From Paracidovorax oryzae ATCC 19882 (lineage in GTDB: Bacteria > Pseudomonadota > Gammaproteobacteria > Burkholderiales > Burkholderiaceae_C): a stretch of DNA of 58,030 bases. The stretch covers positions 1 through 58,030 of the forward strand of contig NZ_JMKU01000027.1 of assembly GCF_000687165.1 (NCBI RefSeq). Reading direction: 5' to 3'. The position numbers and the translations under genes are program-made. The number at the start of each line of letters is the position of its first letter. Position 1 is the first letter of the stretch. The notes below the pieces were generated by a model that saw only the letters and a program-made list of their open reading frames with translations, was not told the DNA's origin and did no database searches. Positions 1 through 8,212 of this stretch are shown piece by piece.

Positions 1-1049
1 CTGGCCGAGCCGCCCAGGTCCGGCGTCTTCGGCCCGCTCTTGATCACTTCTTCGATCGCCGCCACGATCGCATCGTGCGCCTGCCGCCCCGCGCCCTGGC
101 CCTGCGTCAGGAAGTCCAGCATCAGCGCCCCAGACCAGACCATCGCGATCGGGTTGGCGATGTTTTTGCCATAGATGTCCGGCGCCGAGCCGTGCACCGG
201 CTCGAACAGGCTCGGGAACGTGCGCTCCGGGTTCAGGTTCGCCGACGGCGCCAGCCCGATCGTGCCGGTGGTCGCCGGGCCCAGGTCCGACAGGATGTCT
301 CCGAACAGGTTCGTCGCCGCCACCACGTCGAAGCGCCCCGGCTGCAGCACGAAGCGCGCCGTCAGGATGTCGATGTGCTGCTTGTCCAGCGTGATCTCCG
401 GATACCCCCGGGCCACAGCATCGGCCCGCTGGTCCCACCACGGCATGCTGATGGCGATGCCGTTGCTCTTGGTGGCCAGCGTCACGTGCTTCTTCGGGCG
501 GCCCTGCGCGAGGTCGAAAGCGAACTTCAGCAGCCGCTCCGCACCACGGCGCGAATACACCGACTCCTGGATCACGATCTCGCGGTCCGTGCCCTCGTAC
601 ATGATCCCGCCCAGCGAGGTGTATTCGCCCTCGGTGTTCTCGCGCACCACGTAGTAGTCGATGTCCCCGGGCTTGCGGCCCGCCAGCGGGCACGGCACGC
701 CCTCGAACAGACGCACGGGCCGCAGGTTGATGTACTGGTCGAACTCGCGGCGGAACTTCAGCAGCGAGCCCCACAGCGAGACATGGTCCGGCACGGTGGC
801 CGGCCAGCCCACGGCGCCGAAGAAGAGCGCATCCATGCCCTTGAGCTGCTCCTTCCAGTCATCGGGCATCATCTGCCCGTGCGCGAGGTAGTAGTCGCAG
901 CTGGCCCACTCGAAGGTGTGCAGCTCCAGCGCGAAGCCGAAACGCCCGGCCGCCGCCTGGATCGACCGCAGCCCCTCGGGCATGACTTCCTTGCCGATGC
1001 CGTCTCCGGGCAGCACCGCGATCCTGAACGTGGGGGTAGGGCTGGACAT
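1..1049 (-). CDS. ttuC: Tartrate/D-malate dehydrogenase, copy 1 (3' end cut by window edge)
   Basis: NAD-dependent beta-decarboxylating dehydrogenase of the isocitrate/isopropylmalate family, tartrate dehydrogenase/DmlA branch, which oxidises tartrate or D-malate in the cytoplasm. The N-terminal loop VLPGDGIGKEV lies at about residues 12-22 and the metal-binding signature NLFGDILSDLGPATTG is intact. The start ATG (1049-1047) follows an AGGAG ribosome site 9-10 bases upstream. About 349 codons are present and only the last 10 or so should be missing. The gene is divergent from a LysR regulator, the arrangement seen for E. coli dmlA-dmlR. Bases 20-1022 are an inverted copy of 57028-58030, with about 20 mismatches and no gaps by eye. 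Copy 1 begins MSSPTPTFRI and copy 2 begins MDTIFRI. Family assignment is firm; the exact substrate (tartrate or D-malate) is not. Confidence 0.9.
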   Translation of the reverse strand, partial: MSSPTPTFRIAVLPGDGIGKEVMPEGLRSIQAAAGRFGFALELHTFEWASCDYYLAHGQMMPDDWKEQLKGMDALFFGAVGWPATVPDHVSLWGSLLKFRREFDQYINLRPVRLFEGVPCPLAGRKPGDIDYYVVRENTEGEYTSLGGIMYEGTDREIVIQESVYSRRGAERLLKFAFDLAQGRPKKHVTLATKSNGIAISMPWWDQRADAVARGYPEITLDKQHIDILTARFVLQPGRFDVVAATNLFGDILSDLGPATTGTIGLAPSANLNPERTFPSLFEPVHGSAPDIYGKNIANPIAMVWSGALMLDFLTQGQGAGRQAHDAIVAAIEEVIKSGPKTPDLGGSA

Positions 1050-1154
1050 GTGCGAAGTCTCCTGAAATGGGGCAGAAAAATGGAAGTGCGCCGATTCTTC
1101 GGCAAACCACCACGCAATACAATCCGCTGCCTGTGGTTCCATTGTTCACATATC
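1050..1154. promoter_or_regulatory. Divergent control region, dehydrogenase copy 1 / LysR
   Basis: A 105-bp spacer separates the dehydrogenase (minus) from the LysR gene (plus). It should hold both promoters and the LysR binding site, as is usual for divergent LysR pairs. A partial dyad TGCGCCGA-TTC-TTCGGCA is visible near 1086-1103, but I cannot assign it as the operator. No -35/-10 pair stands out. Confidence 0.55.
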
Positions 1155-2072
1155 GTGCATAAAACGCCCGCCACCGACGACCTGCGTGTCTTCACCACGG
1201 TGGTCCGCAAGGCCAGCTTCGCCGAGGCAGCCGCCGAGCTGGGTGCCTCGCCCGCCTATGTGAGCAAGCGCATACGCCTGCTCGAGGAAGAGCTGGCCGT
1301 GAAGCTGCTGCACCGCACGACGCGCCGCGTGGCCGTGACGGAGGAGGGCGAGCGCGTCTTCCACTGGGCGCAGCGCATCCTGGACGATTGGGACCAGCTG
1401 CTGCAGGAGGTGGCCGTGACGCGGCGCGAGCCCCGCGGACTGCTCCGGCTGAGCTGCAGTTTCGGCTTCGGGCGGCGCATCGTGGCGCCCGCGGTGTCGC
1501 GGCTGGTGGAGCGCCATCCGGGCCTGCAGGTGCGGCTCGAGGTGTTCGACCGGCTGGTGGACGTGGCGGGCGAAGGCTTCGACCTGGACATTCGCGTGGG
1601 CGACGAGATCGCCCCGCACCTGATCGCCCGCCGGCTGGCGGGCAACCACCGCGTGCTGTGCGCGGCGCCGGTCTACCTGGCACGCAAGGGCACGCCCCGG
1701 GCGGTGGATGACCTGGCCGGCCACGATTGCCTGGTGATCAAGGAGCGCGACCATCCCTTCGGCGTCTGGCGGCTGCGCAGCGGCGCGGCAGACCGCACGG
1801 TGAAAGTGCGCGGACCGCTGTCGGCCAACCATGGCGAAATGGCCGTGCAATGGGCCGTGGACGGGCGCGGCATCGTGCTGCGGTCCCTGTGGGACGTCGG
1901 GCCCGACCTGGCCGCGGGCCGCCTGGTGCGTGTGCTGCCCGAATGGCAGCAGGAGGCCAACGTATGGGCCGTGTATCCCACGCGGCTGGAGCGTTCGGCC
2001 AAGGTGCGGGTATGCGTGGAGTTCCTGCAGGCCCATTTATCGCAGGCAACGTGGGGGGGAGAAGTGGCATGA
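1155..2072 (+). CDS. LysR-family transcriptional regulator
   Basis: A 305-residue LysR-type regulator. The winged helix-turn-helix is at about residues 1-62 (DLRVFTTVVRKASFAEAAAE onward) and the periplasmic-binding-like effector domain at about 90-295. GTG at 1155 is chosen because it places the HTH at the usual distance from the N-terminus. An in-frame ATG at 1080 would add 25 unusual residues. No clear Shine-Dalgarno precedes the GTG, so initiation may be weak or leaderless. Its divergence from the dehydrogenase suggests that it controls that gene in response to tartrate or malate (inference). Its stop overlaps the next start (ATGA). Confidence 0.88.
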   Translation: MHKTPATDDLRVFTTVVRKASFAEAAAELGASPAYVSKRIRLLEEELAVKLLHRTTRRVAVTEEGERVFHWAQRILDDWDQLLQEVAVTRREPRGLLRLSCSFGFGRRIVAPAVSRLVERHPGLQVRLEVFDRLVDVAGEGFDLDIRVGDEIAPHLIARRLAGNHRVLCAAPVYLARKGTPRAVDDLAGHDCLVIKERDHPFGVWRLRSGAADRTVKVRGPLSANHGEMAVQWAVDGRGIVLRSLWDVGPDLAAGRLVRVLPEWQQEANVWAVYPTRLERSAKVRVCVEFLQAHLSQATWGGEVA

Positions 2073-2782
2073 ACCGTCCCGTCCGTTCCGCCCGGTTGCT
2101 GCAACTGCTCGATGAACTGCGCCGCTGCCGCAGCCCCGTCTCCGGCGCCCGGCTGGCCGAGCGCCTGGGCGTGAGCCTGCGCACGCTGTACCGCGACATC
2201 GCCGTGCTCCGGGCCCAGGGTGCCGACGTGGCAGGCGATGCGGGCGTCGGCTACCAGCTGCGTCCCGGCTTCCTGCTGCCGCCGATGATGTTTCCGGCCG
2301 AGGAGCTGGAGGCGCTGCTGCTGGGCGCGCGCTGGGTGGCCGCGCATGCCGATCCGGTGCTGGCCCGCGCCGCGGCGCAAGGCATGGAGCGCATCGCCAG
2401 TACCTTGCCGGCCCTGCTGCGCCTCGAAGTGGAGACCAGCGGGCTGTTCGCGCCCCAATGGGCGGGCCCGCCGCCCGAGCCGTGGCTGGGGGCCTTGCGC
2501 AATGCGATCCGGGTGGGCCACGCGGTGCGCATGCGCTACACGGATGCGGACGGTGCCGTGACCGAACGGGTGGTGTGGCCCTTCGCCATGGCATTCCTCG
2601 ACCAGATGCGCCTGCTGGCGGGCTGGTGCGAGCTGCGCCAGGACTTCCGCCATTTCCGGGCGGACCGGGTGCTGGCGCTGGAGGATACCGGCGTACGCTA
2701 TCCGGCCCAGCGCCATGACCTCCTGCGGCGGTGGCGCAGGGAGCGCCTGCCGGCCGGCAGCGATGCGCGGGACCTGGCCTGA
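2069..2782 (+). CDS. HTH/WYL-domain transcriptional regulator (YafY type)
   Basis: A 237-residue regulator with an N-terminal HTH_11 domain (about residues 6-60, including SLRTLYRDIAVLRAQGADV) and a C-terminal WYL ligand-binding domain (about 140-205, with LLAGWCELR at the WYL core). ATG at 2069 overlaps the LysR stop, so the two genes are probably translationally coupled. The next gene on the same strand is a glutathione transferase; YafY-type WYL regulators are often found beside GST or glyoxalase-like genes. A tandem CTGACAG repeat lies directly after its stop and may be its operator (inference). Confidence 0.87.
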   Translation: MNRPVRSARLLQLLDELRRCRSPVSGARLAERLGVSLRTLYRDIAVLRAQGADVAGDAGVGYQLRPGFLLPPMMFPAEELEALLLGARWVAAHADPVLARAAAQGMERIASTLPALLRLEVETSGLFAPQWAGPPPEPWLGALRNAIRVGHAVRMRYTDADGAVTERVVWPFAMAFLDQMRLLAGWCELRQDFRHFRADRVLALEDTGVRYPAQRHDLLRRWRRERLPAGSDARDLA

Positions 2783-2785
2783 CTG

Positions 2786-2802
2786 CTGACAGGATCTGAC
2801 AG
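2786..2802 (+). promoter_or_regulatory. Tandem CTGACAG repeat, candidate WYL-regulator operator
   Basis: CTGACAG occurs twice, at 2786-2792 and 2796-2802, a 10-base period that places both on one DNA face. The repeat sits between the WYL regulator and the GST gene, about 45 bases before the GST start. Operator function is inferred from position only. Confidence 0.4.
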
Positions 2803-2846
2803 CGGCGGCGCGCAGACTGCGGGCTCTTTCAACCCTGGAGCGCGTG

Positions 2847-3530
2847 ATGCACAACGAATCCCTGACCTTCTACACCCATCCCATGTCCCGCGGCCGGGTC
2901 AGCCGCTGGATGCTGGAGGAGACTGGCCTGTCGTACGAGGAGGTCATCCTGGACTATGGCAGCACCATGAAATCGCCGGATTACCTCGCCATCAACCCCA
3001 TGGGCAAGGTGCCTGCGCTGCGGCACGGCGGCGTGACGGTCACGGAGAACGCCGCCATCTGCACGCACCTGGCGGACCTGGTGCCGGAGAAAGCGCTGCT
3101 GCCGCAGCCCGGCTCGCCGCTGCGCGGCCTGTGCTACCGCTGGCTGTTTTTCGCCGCCGGGCCGCTGGAGTCGTTCCTCACGGCGCGCAAGTACGGCACC
3201 CTGGCGCCGACCTCCGAGGCGGGCTACGGCAACGAGGCCGACCTGCTGCGCACCCTGGAGCAGGCGGTGGCCGGCAAGGCGTACCTGGTGGGTGACGCCT
3301 TCACCGTGGCCGACCTGTACATGGCATCGCTGATGGGCTTCTACATGCGCTTCGGGATGCTGGAGCGCAGGGCCGCTTTCGAGGACTATGTCCGGCCGCA
3401 CCAGCAGCGCCCCGCCGCGCTGTGCGCTGCCACCCGCGACGAAGCCTTGATGGCCGCCCATCCGCATCCCGCGGCGGCTGCAGCTGCGGCGGCCGCAGCA
3501 GCCAGGACGACGGCAACGGGAGCACCATGA
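2847..3530 (+). CDS. Glutathione S-transferase family protein
   Basis: A 227-residue cytosolic GST-like protein that likely conjugates glutathione to electrophiles. The N-terminal thioredoxin-like domain (about 1-80) carries YTHPMSRGRVSRWMLEETG and the glutathione-binding stretch GKVPALRHGG...TENAAICTHLAD. An all-helical C-terminal domain follows, with FTVADLYMAS. ATG at 2847 is chosen over the adjacent GTG at 2844 because GGAG lies 6 bases upstream. The C-terminus ends in a run of 11 alanines and RTTATGAP, low complexity unlike the usual GST tail. It lies downstream of the WYL regulator and is probably controlled by it. Confidence 0.88.
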   Translation: MHNESLTFYTHPMSRGRVSRWMLEETGLSYEEVILDYGSTMKSPDYLAINPMGKVPALRHGGVTVTENAAICTHLADLVPEKALLPQPGSPLRGLCYRWLFFAAGPLESFLTARKYGTLAPTSEAGYGNEADLLRTLEQAVAGKAYLVGDAFTVADLYMASLMGFYMRFGMLERRAAFEDYVRPHQQRPAALCAATRDEALMAAHPHPAAAAAAAAAAARTTATGAP

Positions 3531-3533
3531 AAA

Positions 3534-3565
3534 ACTGCCAGCCTCCCTGCGGGAGCGCTGGCAGT
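3534..3565 (-). terminator. Rho-independent terminator of yqeY
   Basis: Stem ACTGCCAGC (3534-3542) pairs with GCTGGCAGT (3557-3565), with an inner CTCCC/GGGAG stem and a TGC loop. On the minus strand the stem is followed by TTTT, so it ends yqeY transcription. It may also stop transcription from the converging GST gene. Confidence 0.75.
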
Positions 3566-3608
3566 CACCGTGCGGCGCATTGCGGCGCACCGGCAGGGCG
3601 GGGAGCCG

Positions 3609-4073
3609 TCAACCGGCCAGGGCGGCCTTCACGGCGGCCGAGACCTGGCCCATGTCGGCCTTGCCGGCCAGGCGCGTCTTCACCACGCCCATGACCTTGC
3701 CCATGTCGCCTGGGCCCGCTGCACCCAGTTCGGCCACGATGGCCTTCACCGCGGCGGTCACTTCGTCGGCCGACATGCGCTCGGGCAGGTAGGCCTGCAG
3801 CACGGCCATCTCGGACTTCTCCTTGTCCGCCAGGTCCTGGCGGCCCGCGCCCTCGAACGCGGCGATCGAGTCCTTGCGCTGCTTGATGAGCTTGTCCACG
3901 ATCGCGACGATGGCCGCGTCGTCCAGAGTGACGCGCTCGTCCAGAGTGACGCGCTCGTCCACTTCTTTCTGCTTCATCGCGGCCTGCAGCAGGCGGATGG
4001 TGCCCAGGCGCTCGGAGTCCTTGGCGCGCATGGCGGTCTTCATGTCTTCGGTGATCTGTTCTTTGAGTCCCAT
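3609..4073 (-). CDS. yqeY: GatB/YqeY domain-containing protein
   Basis: A 154-residue YqeY protein, related to the tail domain of the amidotransferase subunit GatB and to tRNA-interacting proteins; its precise role is unknown. The N-terminus MGLKEQITEDMKTAMRAKD and the stretch AVLQAYLPERMS are typical. It lies downstream of rpsU, as is common in proteobacteria. The codons for ERVTLD are duplicated (VDERVTLDERVTLDD, about residues 39-53), reflecting a tandem 18-bp repeat at roughly 3926-3961. The usual sequence has one copy. The frame stays open, so the protein is probably functional with a lengthened helix or loop. Confidence 0.92.
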   Translation of the reverse strand: MGLKEQITEDMKTAMRAKDSERLGTIRLLQAAMKQKEVDERVTLDERVTLDDAAIVAIVDKLIKQRKDSIAAFEGAGRQDLADKEKSEMAVLQAYLPERMSADEVTAAVKAIVAELGAAGPGDMGKVMGVVKTRLAGKADMGQVSAAVKAALAG

Positions 4074-4132
4074 GGCAGATTTCCTTGTATTGATTGGATC
4101 AGGCAGAGAGGAAGGGTTTGCACAAAGCCTTC

Positions 4133-4304
4133 CTGGCTAGGCGCAACGCCGCAGACAGTAGTGTTGCTACGGCAAGGCGTTGCAACTAAGAGCCGCTAAC
4201 AGAACCCTTCTGGCGTCGTTGCCTCATCTTGTCGTACTACTCGTACTGCCTGCGATGCGGCGCCTAGCCAGAACCGCTTCGCTGGGTTCTGTTAGCGGCT
4301 CTAA
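4133..4304. repeat. Mosaic palindromic extragenic repeat between rpsU and yqeY
   Basis: The 351-bp gap 4074-4424 holds no gene. It carries a perfect 19-bp inverted repeat, AGAGCCGCTAACAGAACCC at 4189-4207 against its complement at 4284-4302, around a 76-bp interior. The interior ends in GCGCCTAGCCA, complementary to TGGCTAGGCGC at 4133-4143. A second small dyad CAACGCC/GGCGTTG lies at about 4144-4182. The layout looks like two pieces of the same repeat family, one inside or beside the other. No open frame or transposase is present, so it resembles a REP/MITE-like non-autonomous element. It may affect rpsU-yqeY read-through. Confidence 0.65.
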
Positions 4305-4334
4305 GCCGGAGGGGCTTTTTGCAGACCCGTAAAA

Positions 4335-4371
4335 CGAAAAAACCCGCGCTTGGCGTCCCTAGCGCGGGTTT
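4335..4371 (-). terminator. rpsU: Rho-independent terminator of rpsU
   Basis: Stem AAACCCGCGCT (4340-4350) pairs with AGCGCGGGTTT (4361-4371) around a 10-base loop. On the minus strand a run of six T follows. It lies about 55 bases past the rpsU stop. Confidence 0.85.
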
Positions 4372-4424
4372 CTCGGCGGCGAGGCCGGCCGTATGAATCG
4401 TCGATACGGCGACCGATGTGCCGA

Positions 4425-4637
4425 TCAGTACAGCTTCTTCGGCAGCTGCATGCTGCGAACGCGCTTGTAGTGGCGCTTCACGGCGGCAGCCTTCTTGCGC
4501 TTGCGCTCGGCCGTCGGCTTTTCGTAGAACTCACGGGCGCGCAGGTCGGTCAGCAGGCCCAGCTTTTCGATGGTGCGCTTGAAGCGGCGCAGTGCCACGT
4601 CGAAGGGTTCGTTCTCTTTTACACGGATGGTGGTCAT
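4425..4637 (-). CDS. rpsU: 30S ribosomal protein S21
   Basis: A 70-residue basic protein matching bacterial S21 over its full length ([21 protein letters not shown] at the start and the Arg/Lys-rich tail [15 protein letters not shown]). It binds the 30S platform near the anti-Shine-Dalgarno region and takes part in initiation. The gene has its own strong terminator and an upstream TATAAT box, so it can be a single-gene transcript. The neighbour yqeY lies downstream, beyond a repeat element. Confidence 0.97.
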
Positions 4638-4957
4638 TCAGTGATGTTTCCAATAGGTGCTGCCAGCGGGTTGCGGGGAAGATCGGGCCCTGCAGCCATT
4701 CACAGCGGTTTTCCCCGTCTCTAACTAGTATTGGCCGACGGGGGTTTGCCAGCAAAGCCGAGGATTATAGCGTTTCCGGCTGCGGCGTGCCATGTCCCAT
4801 GCCGGCCCGATGGCAGCCGCCTCCTGATGTCCCCGGAAGGCCCGGCCGCAGCCTGTGATGGTGCGGAAATTGCTAATAGTTGTAACGGCCTGGATTCGCC
4901 AGGCTTTTCCGGGGACGGGCGGGCGGGACGGTGCCTGCCTTCCCCCGCTGCAACCTC
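4638..4957. other. Divergent spacer rpsU / GGDEF-EAL gene with -10 box and hairpin
   Basis: This 320-bp gap has no gene. For rpsU (minus) a consensus -10 TATAAT is read at 4769-4764, with only a weak -35 (TGGCAC) 17 bases further. For the GGDEF-EAL gene (plus), TGCTAATAGT at 4871-4880 resembles an extended -10. Just after it GCCTGG (4888-4893) and CCAGGC (4899-4904) form a small hairpin followed by TTTT, a terminator or attenuator-like structure about 50 bases before the start codon. Confidence 0.55.
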
Positions 4958-7900
4958 ATGTCGATCATGCACCGCATCACGGGCCGGCTGGGCCGCTGGC
5001 TGGGCCGTCTCAGCGTGGGCCGCAAGCTCATGCTCATCTACCTGCTGGACCTCACGGCAGTCATCTACGTTTCGGGAATCCTGATCCACGAGAAATTCCT
5101 CGCCATCGATTTCGCGCGCAAGGAGATCGTCGGCACGGAGTACGCGGCGGTGGTGCGCGACGGCCTGATGGGCTCCTTCCTGCCTGGCGATCCGGTGGCG
5201 CGCGTCCTGCTGCGGGACCGCTTGCGGGATGTGCGCGCCGATCACGATGCGGCCCTGCGCACCGGCGACATGGCCGAGCGCTTCGCGCAATCGCTGCAGG
5301 CCGCGGCGGAGGATGGCTCCGCGCCCGTGCGCCCGCAGGAGCGGGGCGCGCTGCTGCGACAGGGGCGCGAGCTCCTGACCACCGTGGCCAACCAGTCGAA
5401 CCTGATCCTGGACCCGGACCTGGACAGCTACTACGTGATGTCGCTCACCATGCTGCGCTACCCCGAGCTGCTGCAGGTGGTGCACGACACGCTGGGGTTC
5501 CTCTCGGCACGGCCTGCGCCGCGCCCGCAGCAGGCCGTCCCGGGGCCGCACCGTGCCGCCGAGCTGCTGACGCTGGTGGGTCGGCTCGATGCCGTGCTGG
5601 TGGGCATCGATTCGGATTTCGACCAGGCTTTCATCGCCGGCAAGCCGGCACTGCGCGAGCGGCTGGGCGCGACGCGCCAGGGCCTGCAGGCGTCGGGACA
5701 GGCCTTGCAGGCGCTGCTGCAGCGCGTGGCCCAGGGCGAAGTCGGGCCCGACACCGCGGCGCAGGAGCTGCACGGCCGCCAGCAGGCGCTGCTGGCCTCC
5801 CTGGGCAGCGCCTGGGTGGCCGGCACGGAGGCCATGGACGATCTGCTGCGCACGCGGGTGCACGACCTGTTCGCGCGCATGTGGCTGCATCTGGGCACGG
5901 CCGTGCTGCTGCTGGGCTGCATCCTGAGCCTGGTCACCCTGGTGGCGCGGCAGATCGCCAAGCCGCTGCAGCAGCTCGCGCGGGTGGCGGGGGAGGTGCG
6001 GCGCACCGGCGACCACTCGCTGCGCGCGCACTGGAACAGCGGCGACGAGATCGGCCGCCTGGTGACCGCGTTCAACGACATGCTCGCGCAACTGGACCGC
6101 GAGCGCCTGCTGCAGCAGGAGCTGGCCGCCAGCGCGCGCGCCGCGGAAGCCCAGCGCGAATTGGTGGAGGCGCTCCCGATCCCGATGGTGGTGACCTCGG
6201 TGCCGGAGCACGAGGTGCTGCATTCCAATGCGCCCGCCGGCCACTGGCTGGATGGCGTCACCCATGACCCCTGGCGCGCCGGGCTGGAGCCGGGCGTGCG
6301 GGCGCGGTTCTTCCAGCGCCTGGCGGACCATGGCGTGGTGGACGAATTCGAGGTGCGCTGGAAAGGTGGAAAGGAACCTGCATGGGCGGTGCTGTCCGCG
6401 CGGCGGCTGCGCTTCCAGGGCCGCGACGCGATGCTCACCGCGTTCGCGCCGATCAATGTGCTCAAGGTGATGGAGCAGCGGCTGGAGCTGTGGGCGAAGG
6501 TGTTCGAGGCCTCGTCCGAGGGCATCATCATCATGAACGCCGCGCAGCGCATCGTGAGCGTGAACCAGGCGTTCTGCCGCAGCACGCACTACGATTTCTA
6601 CGAGGTGATCGGCGAGCAGCTGGGCATGCTGCTCGATGCGCCGGGCGAGTCTGCGCCGGGCGAGGCCATCGCGCGCGCGCTGGCGGACAAGGAATCCTGG
6701 CAGGGCGAGGTGCGCTTCCGCCGGCGCTCGGGCGAGAGCTACCCGGCCTGGCTCATGGTGTCGGCCGTGCGGGAAGGCGGCAAGGGCGGGGCGGTCACCA
6801 ACCACATCGGCATCGCCATCGACATCACCGACCGCAAGCGCAACGAGGAACGCATCCGCTTCCTGGCGCACCACGACGTGCTCACCGAGCTGCCCAACCG
6901 TTCGCTGTGCGTGCAGCGCCTGCAGGCGGGGCTGGAGCAGGCGGCCCGGACCGGCGAGCAACTGGCCGTGCTGTTCATCGACCTGGACCGGTTCAAGGCG
7001 ATCAACGACACGCTGGGCCACCACATCGGCGACGGCCTGCTGCGCTCGGTGGCGGCGCGGCTGGTGCAGTCCGTGCGGGAAGGTGATACGGTCAGCCGCC
7101 TGGGGGGCGACGAGTTCGTGATCGTCATGCGCCAGGTGGAAGGCGCGCAGCAGGTGCTGCGCGTGGTGGAGGAGCGCCTCATCCCGCTCATCCGGCAGAG
7201 CCATCCGGTGGAAACGCATGAACTGAGCGTGTCGTGCAGCGTGGGTATCGCGGTCTATCCCGAGGATGGCGCGGACCTGGACGAGCTGATGCGCAGGGCC
7301 GACGCGGCCATGTACGAGGCCAAGACGGCCGGGCGGGACATGGCGCGCCTGTATTCGCTGGAGACGGACCGCCGCGTGCAGGCCCGGCAGGCCATGGAGC
7401 AGTCGCTGCGGCGCGCGCTGGAGCGCCGGGAGTTCGCGCTGCACTACCAGCCGCGCATGTCCGCCCGCACCGGCATGCCCACCGGCCTGGAGGCGCTGCT
7501 GCGCTGGCGGCATCCTTCCCTCGGGGAGGTGCTGCCGGGCGAGTTCATCCCCATCGCGGAAGAGGCCGGCCTCATCCGCGCCATCGGGGCCTGGGTGCTG
7601 GACCAGGCCTGCGCGCAGTGGGCGGCCTGGCGGGCGTCGGACGCGGGCGGCGGCCTCGCGGGCCTGCCGGTGTCGGTGAACCTGTCGGCCGCGCAACTGG
7701 CCGACCCGCTGCTGGTGCCGGACATCGCCGCGCTGCTGACGCGCCACGGCATGCCCGCGCGCTGCCTGGAATTGGAGATCACCGAGTCGCAGCTGATGGA
7801 CAACGCCGGCGTTGCGCAGGGGCAGCTCGCGGCGCTCAAGCAACTGGGCGTGCAGCTGTCCATCGACGATTTCGGGACGGGCTATTCGAGCCTGGCCTAT

Positions 7901-8209
7901 CTCAAGCGCTTCGCGATCGACAAGCTGAAGGTGGACAAGTCCTTCATCCGCGACATGCTGGCGAGCCCGGCCGACATGGCGATCACGCGCGCCATCATCG
8001 GCCTGGGCCGCACCCTCGGGCTGCAGGTGGTGGCCGAGGGCGTGGAGGATGCGGCCACCCTGCGCATGCTGGAATCGCTGGACTGCGACGAAGTGCAGGG
8101 TTACCTGTTCAGCCGGGCGCTGCCGCCCGAGGCGCTGCAGCGTTGGGTGGCGGAGGCGGCGGCGCAGCCGCCGCGCTCCCGTCGGCCGGTGGCGGCCGTG
8201 GATGGATGA
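4958..8209 (+). CDS. Membrane sensor PAS-GGDEF-EAL bifunctional c-di-GMP enzyme
   Basis: A 1083-residue inner-membrane protein that makes and/or degrades cyclic di-GMP. Order: TM1 at about 20-40, a periplasmic sensory region to about 305, TM2 at about 310-332, HAMP to about 390, two PAS-like segments (about 400-500 and 505-625, the second ending in an ITDRKRNEERIR PAC linker), GGDEF at about 635-800 and EAL at about 815-1070. The GGDEF motif is intact (RLGGDEF) with an RxxD inhibitory site (REGD) five residues before it. The EAL core keeps EALLRW, VNLSAAQL, ELEITES, DDFGTGYSS and VAEGVED, so both activities look possible. ATG 4958 is used; GTG 4931 is an alternative. The input signal is unknown. 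Confidence 0.93.
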   Translation: MSIMHRITGRLGRWLGRLSVGRKLMLIYLLDLTAVIYVSGILIHEKFLAIDFARKEIVGTEYAAVVRDGLMGSFLPGDPVARVLLRDRLRDVRADHDAALRTGDMAERFAQSLQAAAEDGSAPVRPQERGALLRQGRELLTTVANQSNLILDPDLDSYYVMSLTMLRYPELLQVVHDTLGFLSARPAPRPQQAVPGPHRAAELLTLVGRLDAVLVGIDSDFDQAFIAGKPALRERLGATRQGLQASGQALQALLQRVAQGEVGPDTAAQELHGRQQALLASLGSAWVAGTEAMDDLLRTRVHDLFARMWLHLGTAVLLLGCILSLVTLVARQIAKPLQQLARVAGEVRRTGDHSLRAHWNSGDEIGRLVTAFNDMLAQLDRERLLQQELAASARAAEAQRELVEALPIPMVVTSVPEHEVLHSNAPAGHWLDGVTHDPWRAGLEPGVRARFFQRLADHGVVDEFEVRWKGGKEPAWAVLSARRLRFQGRDAMLTAFAPINVLKVMEQRLELWAKVFEASSEGIIIMNAAQRIVSVNQAFCRSTHYDFYEVIGEQLGMLLDAPGESAPGEAIARALADKESWQGEVRFRRRSGESYPAWLMVSAVREGGKGGAVTNHIGIAIDITDRKRNEERIRFLAHHDVLTELPNRSLCVQRLQAGLEQAARTGEQLAVLFIDLDRFKAINDTLGHHIGDGLLRSVAARLVQSVREGDTVSRLGGDEFVIVMRQVEGAQQVLRVVEERLIPLIRQSHPVETHELSVSCSVGIAVYPEDGADLDELMRRADAAMYEAKTAGRDMARLYSLETDRRVQARQAMEQSLRRALERREFALHYQPRMSARTGMPTGLEALLRWRHPSLGEVLPGEFIPIAEEAGLIRAIGAWVLDQACAQWAAWRASDAGGGLAGLPVSVNLSAAQLADPLLVPDIAALLTRHGMPARCLELEITESQLMDNAGVAQGQLAALKQLGVQLSIDDFGTGYSSLAYLKRFAIDKLKVDKSFIRDMLASPADMAITRAIIGLGRTLGLQVVAEGVEDAATLRMLESLDCDEVQGYLFSRALPPEALQRWVAEAAAQPPRSRRPVAAVDG

Positions 8210-8212
8210 CGT

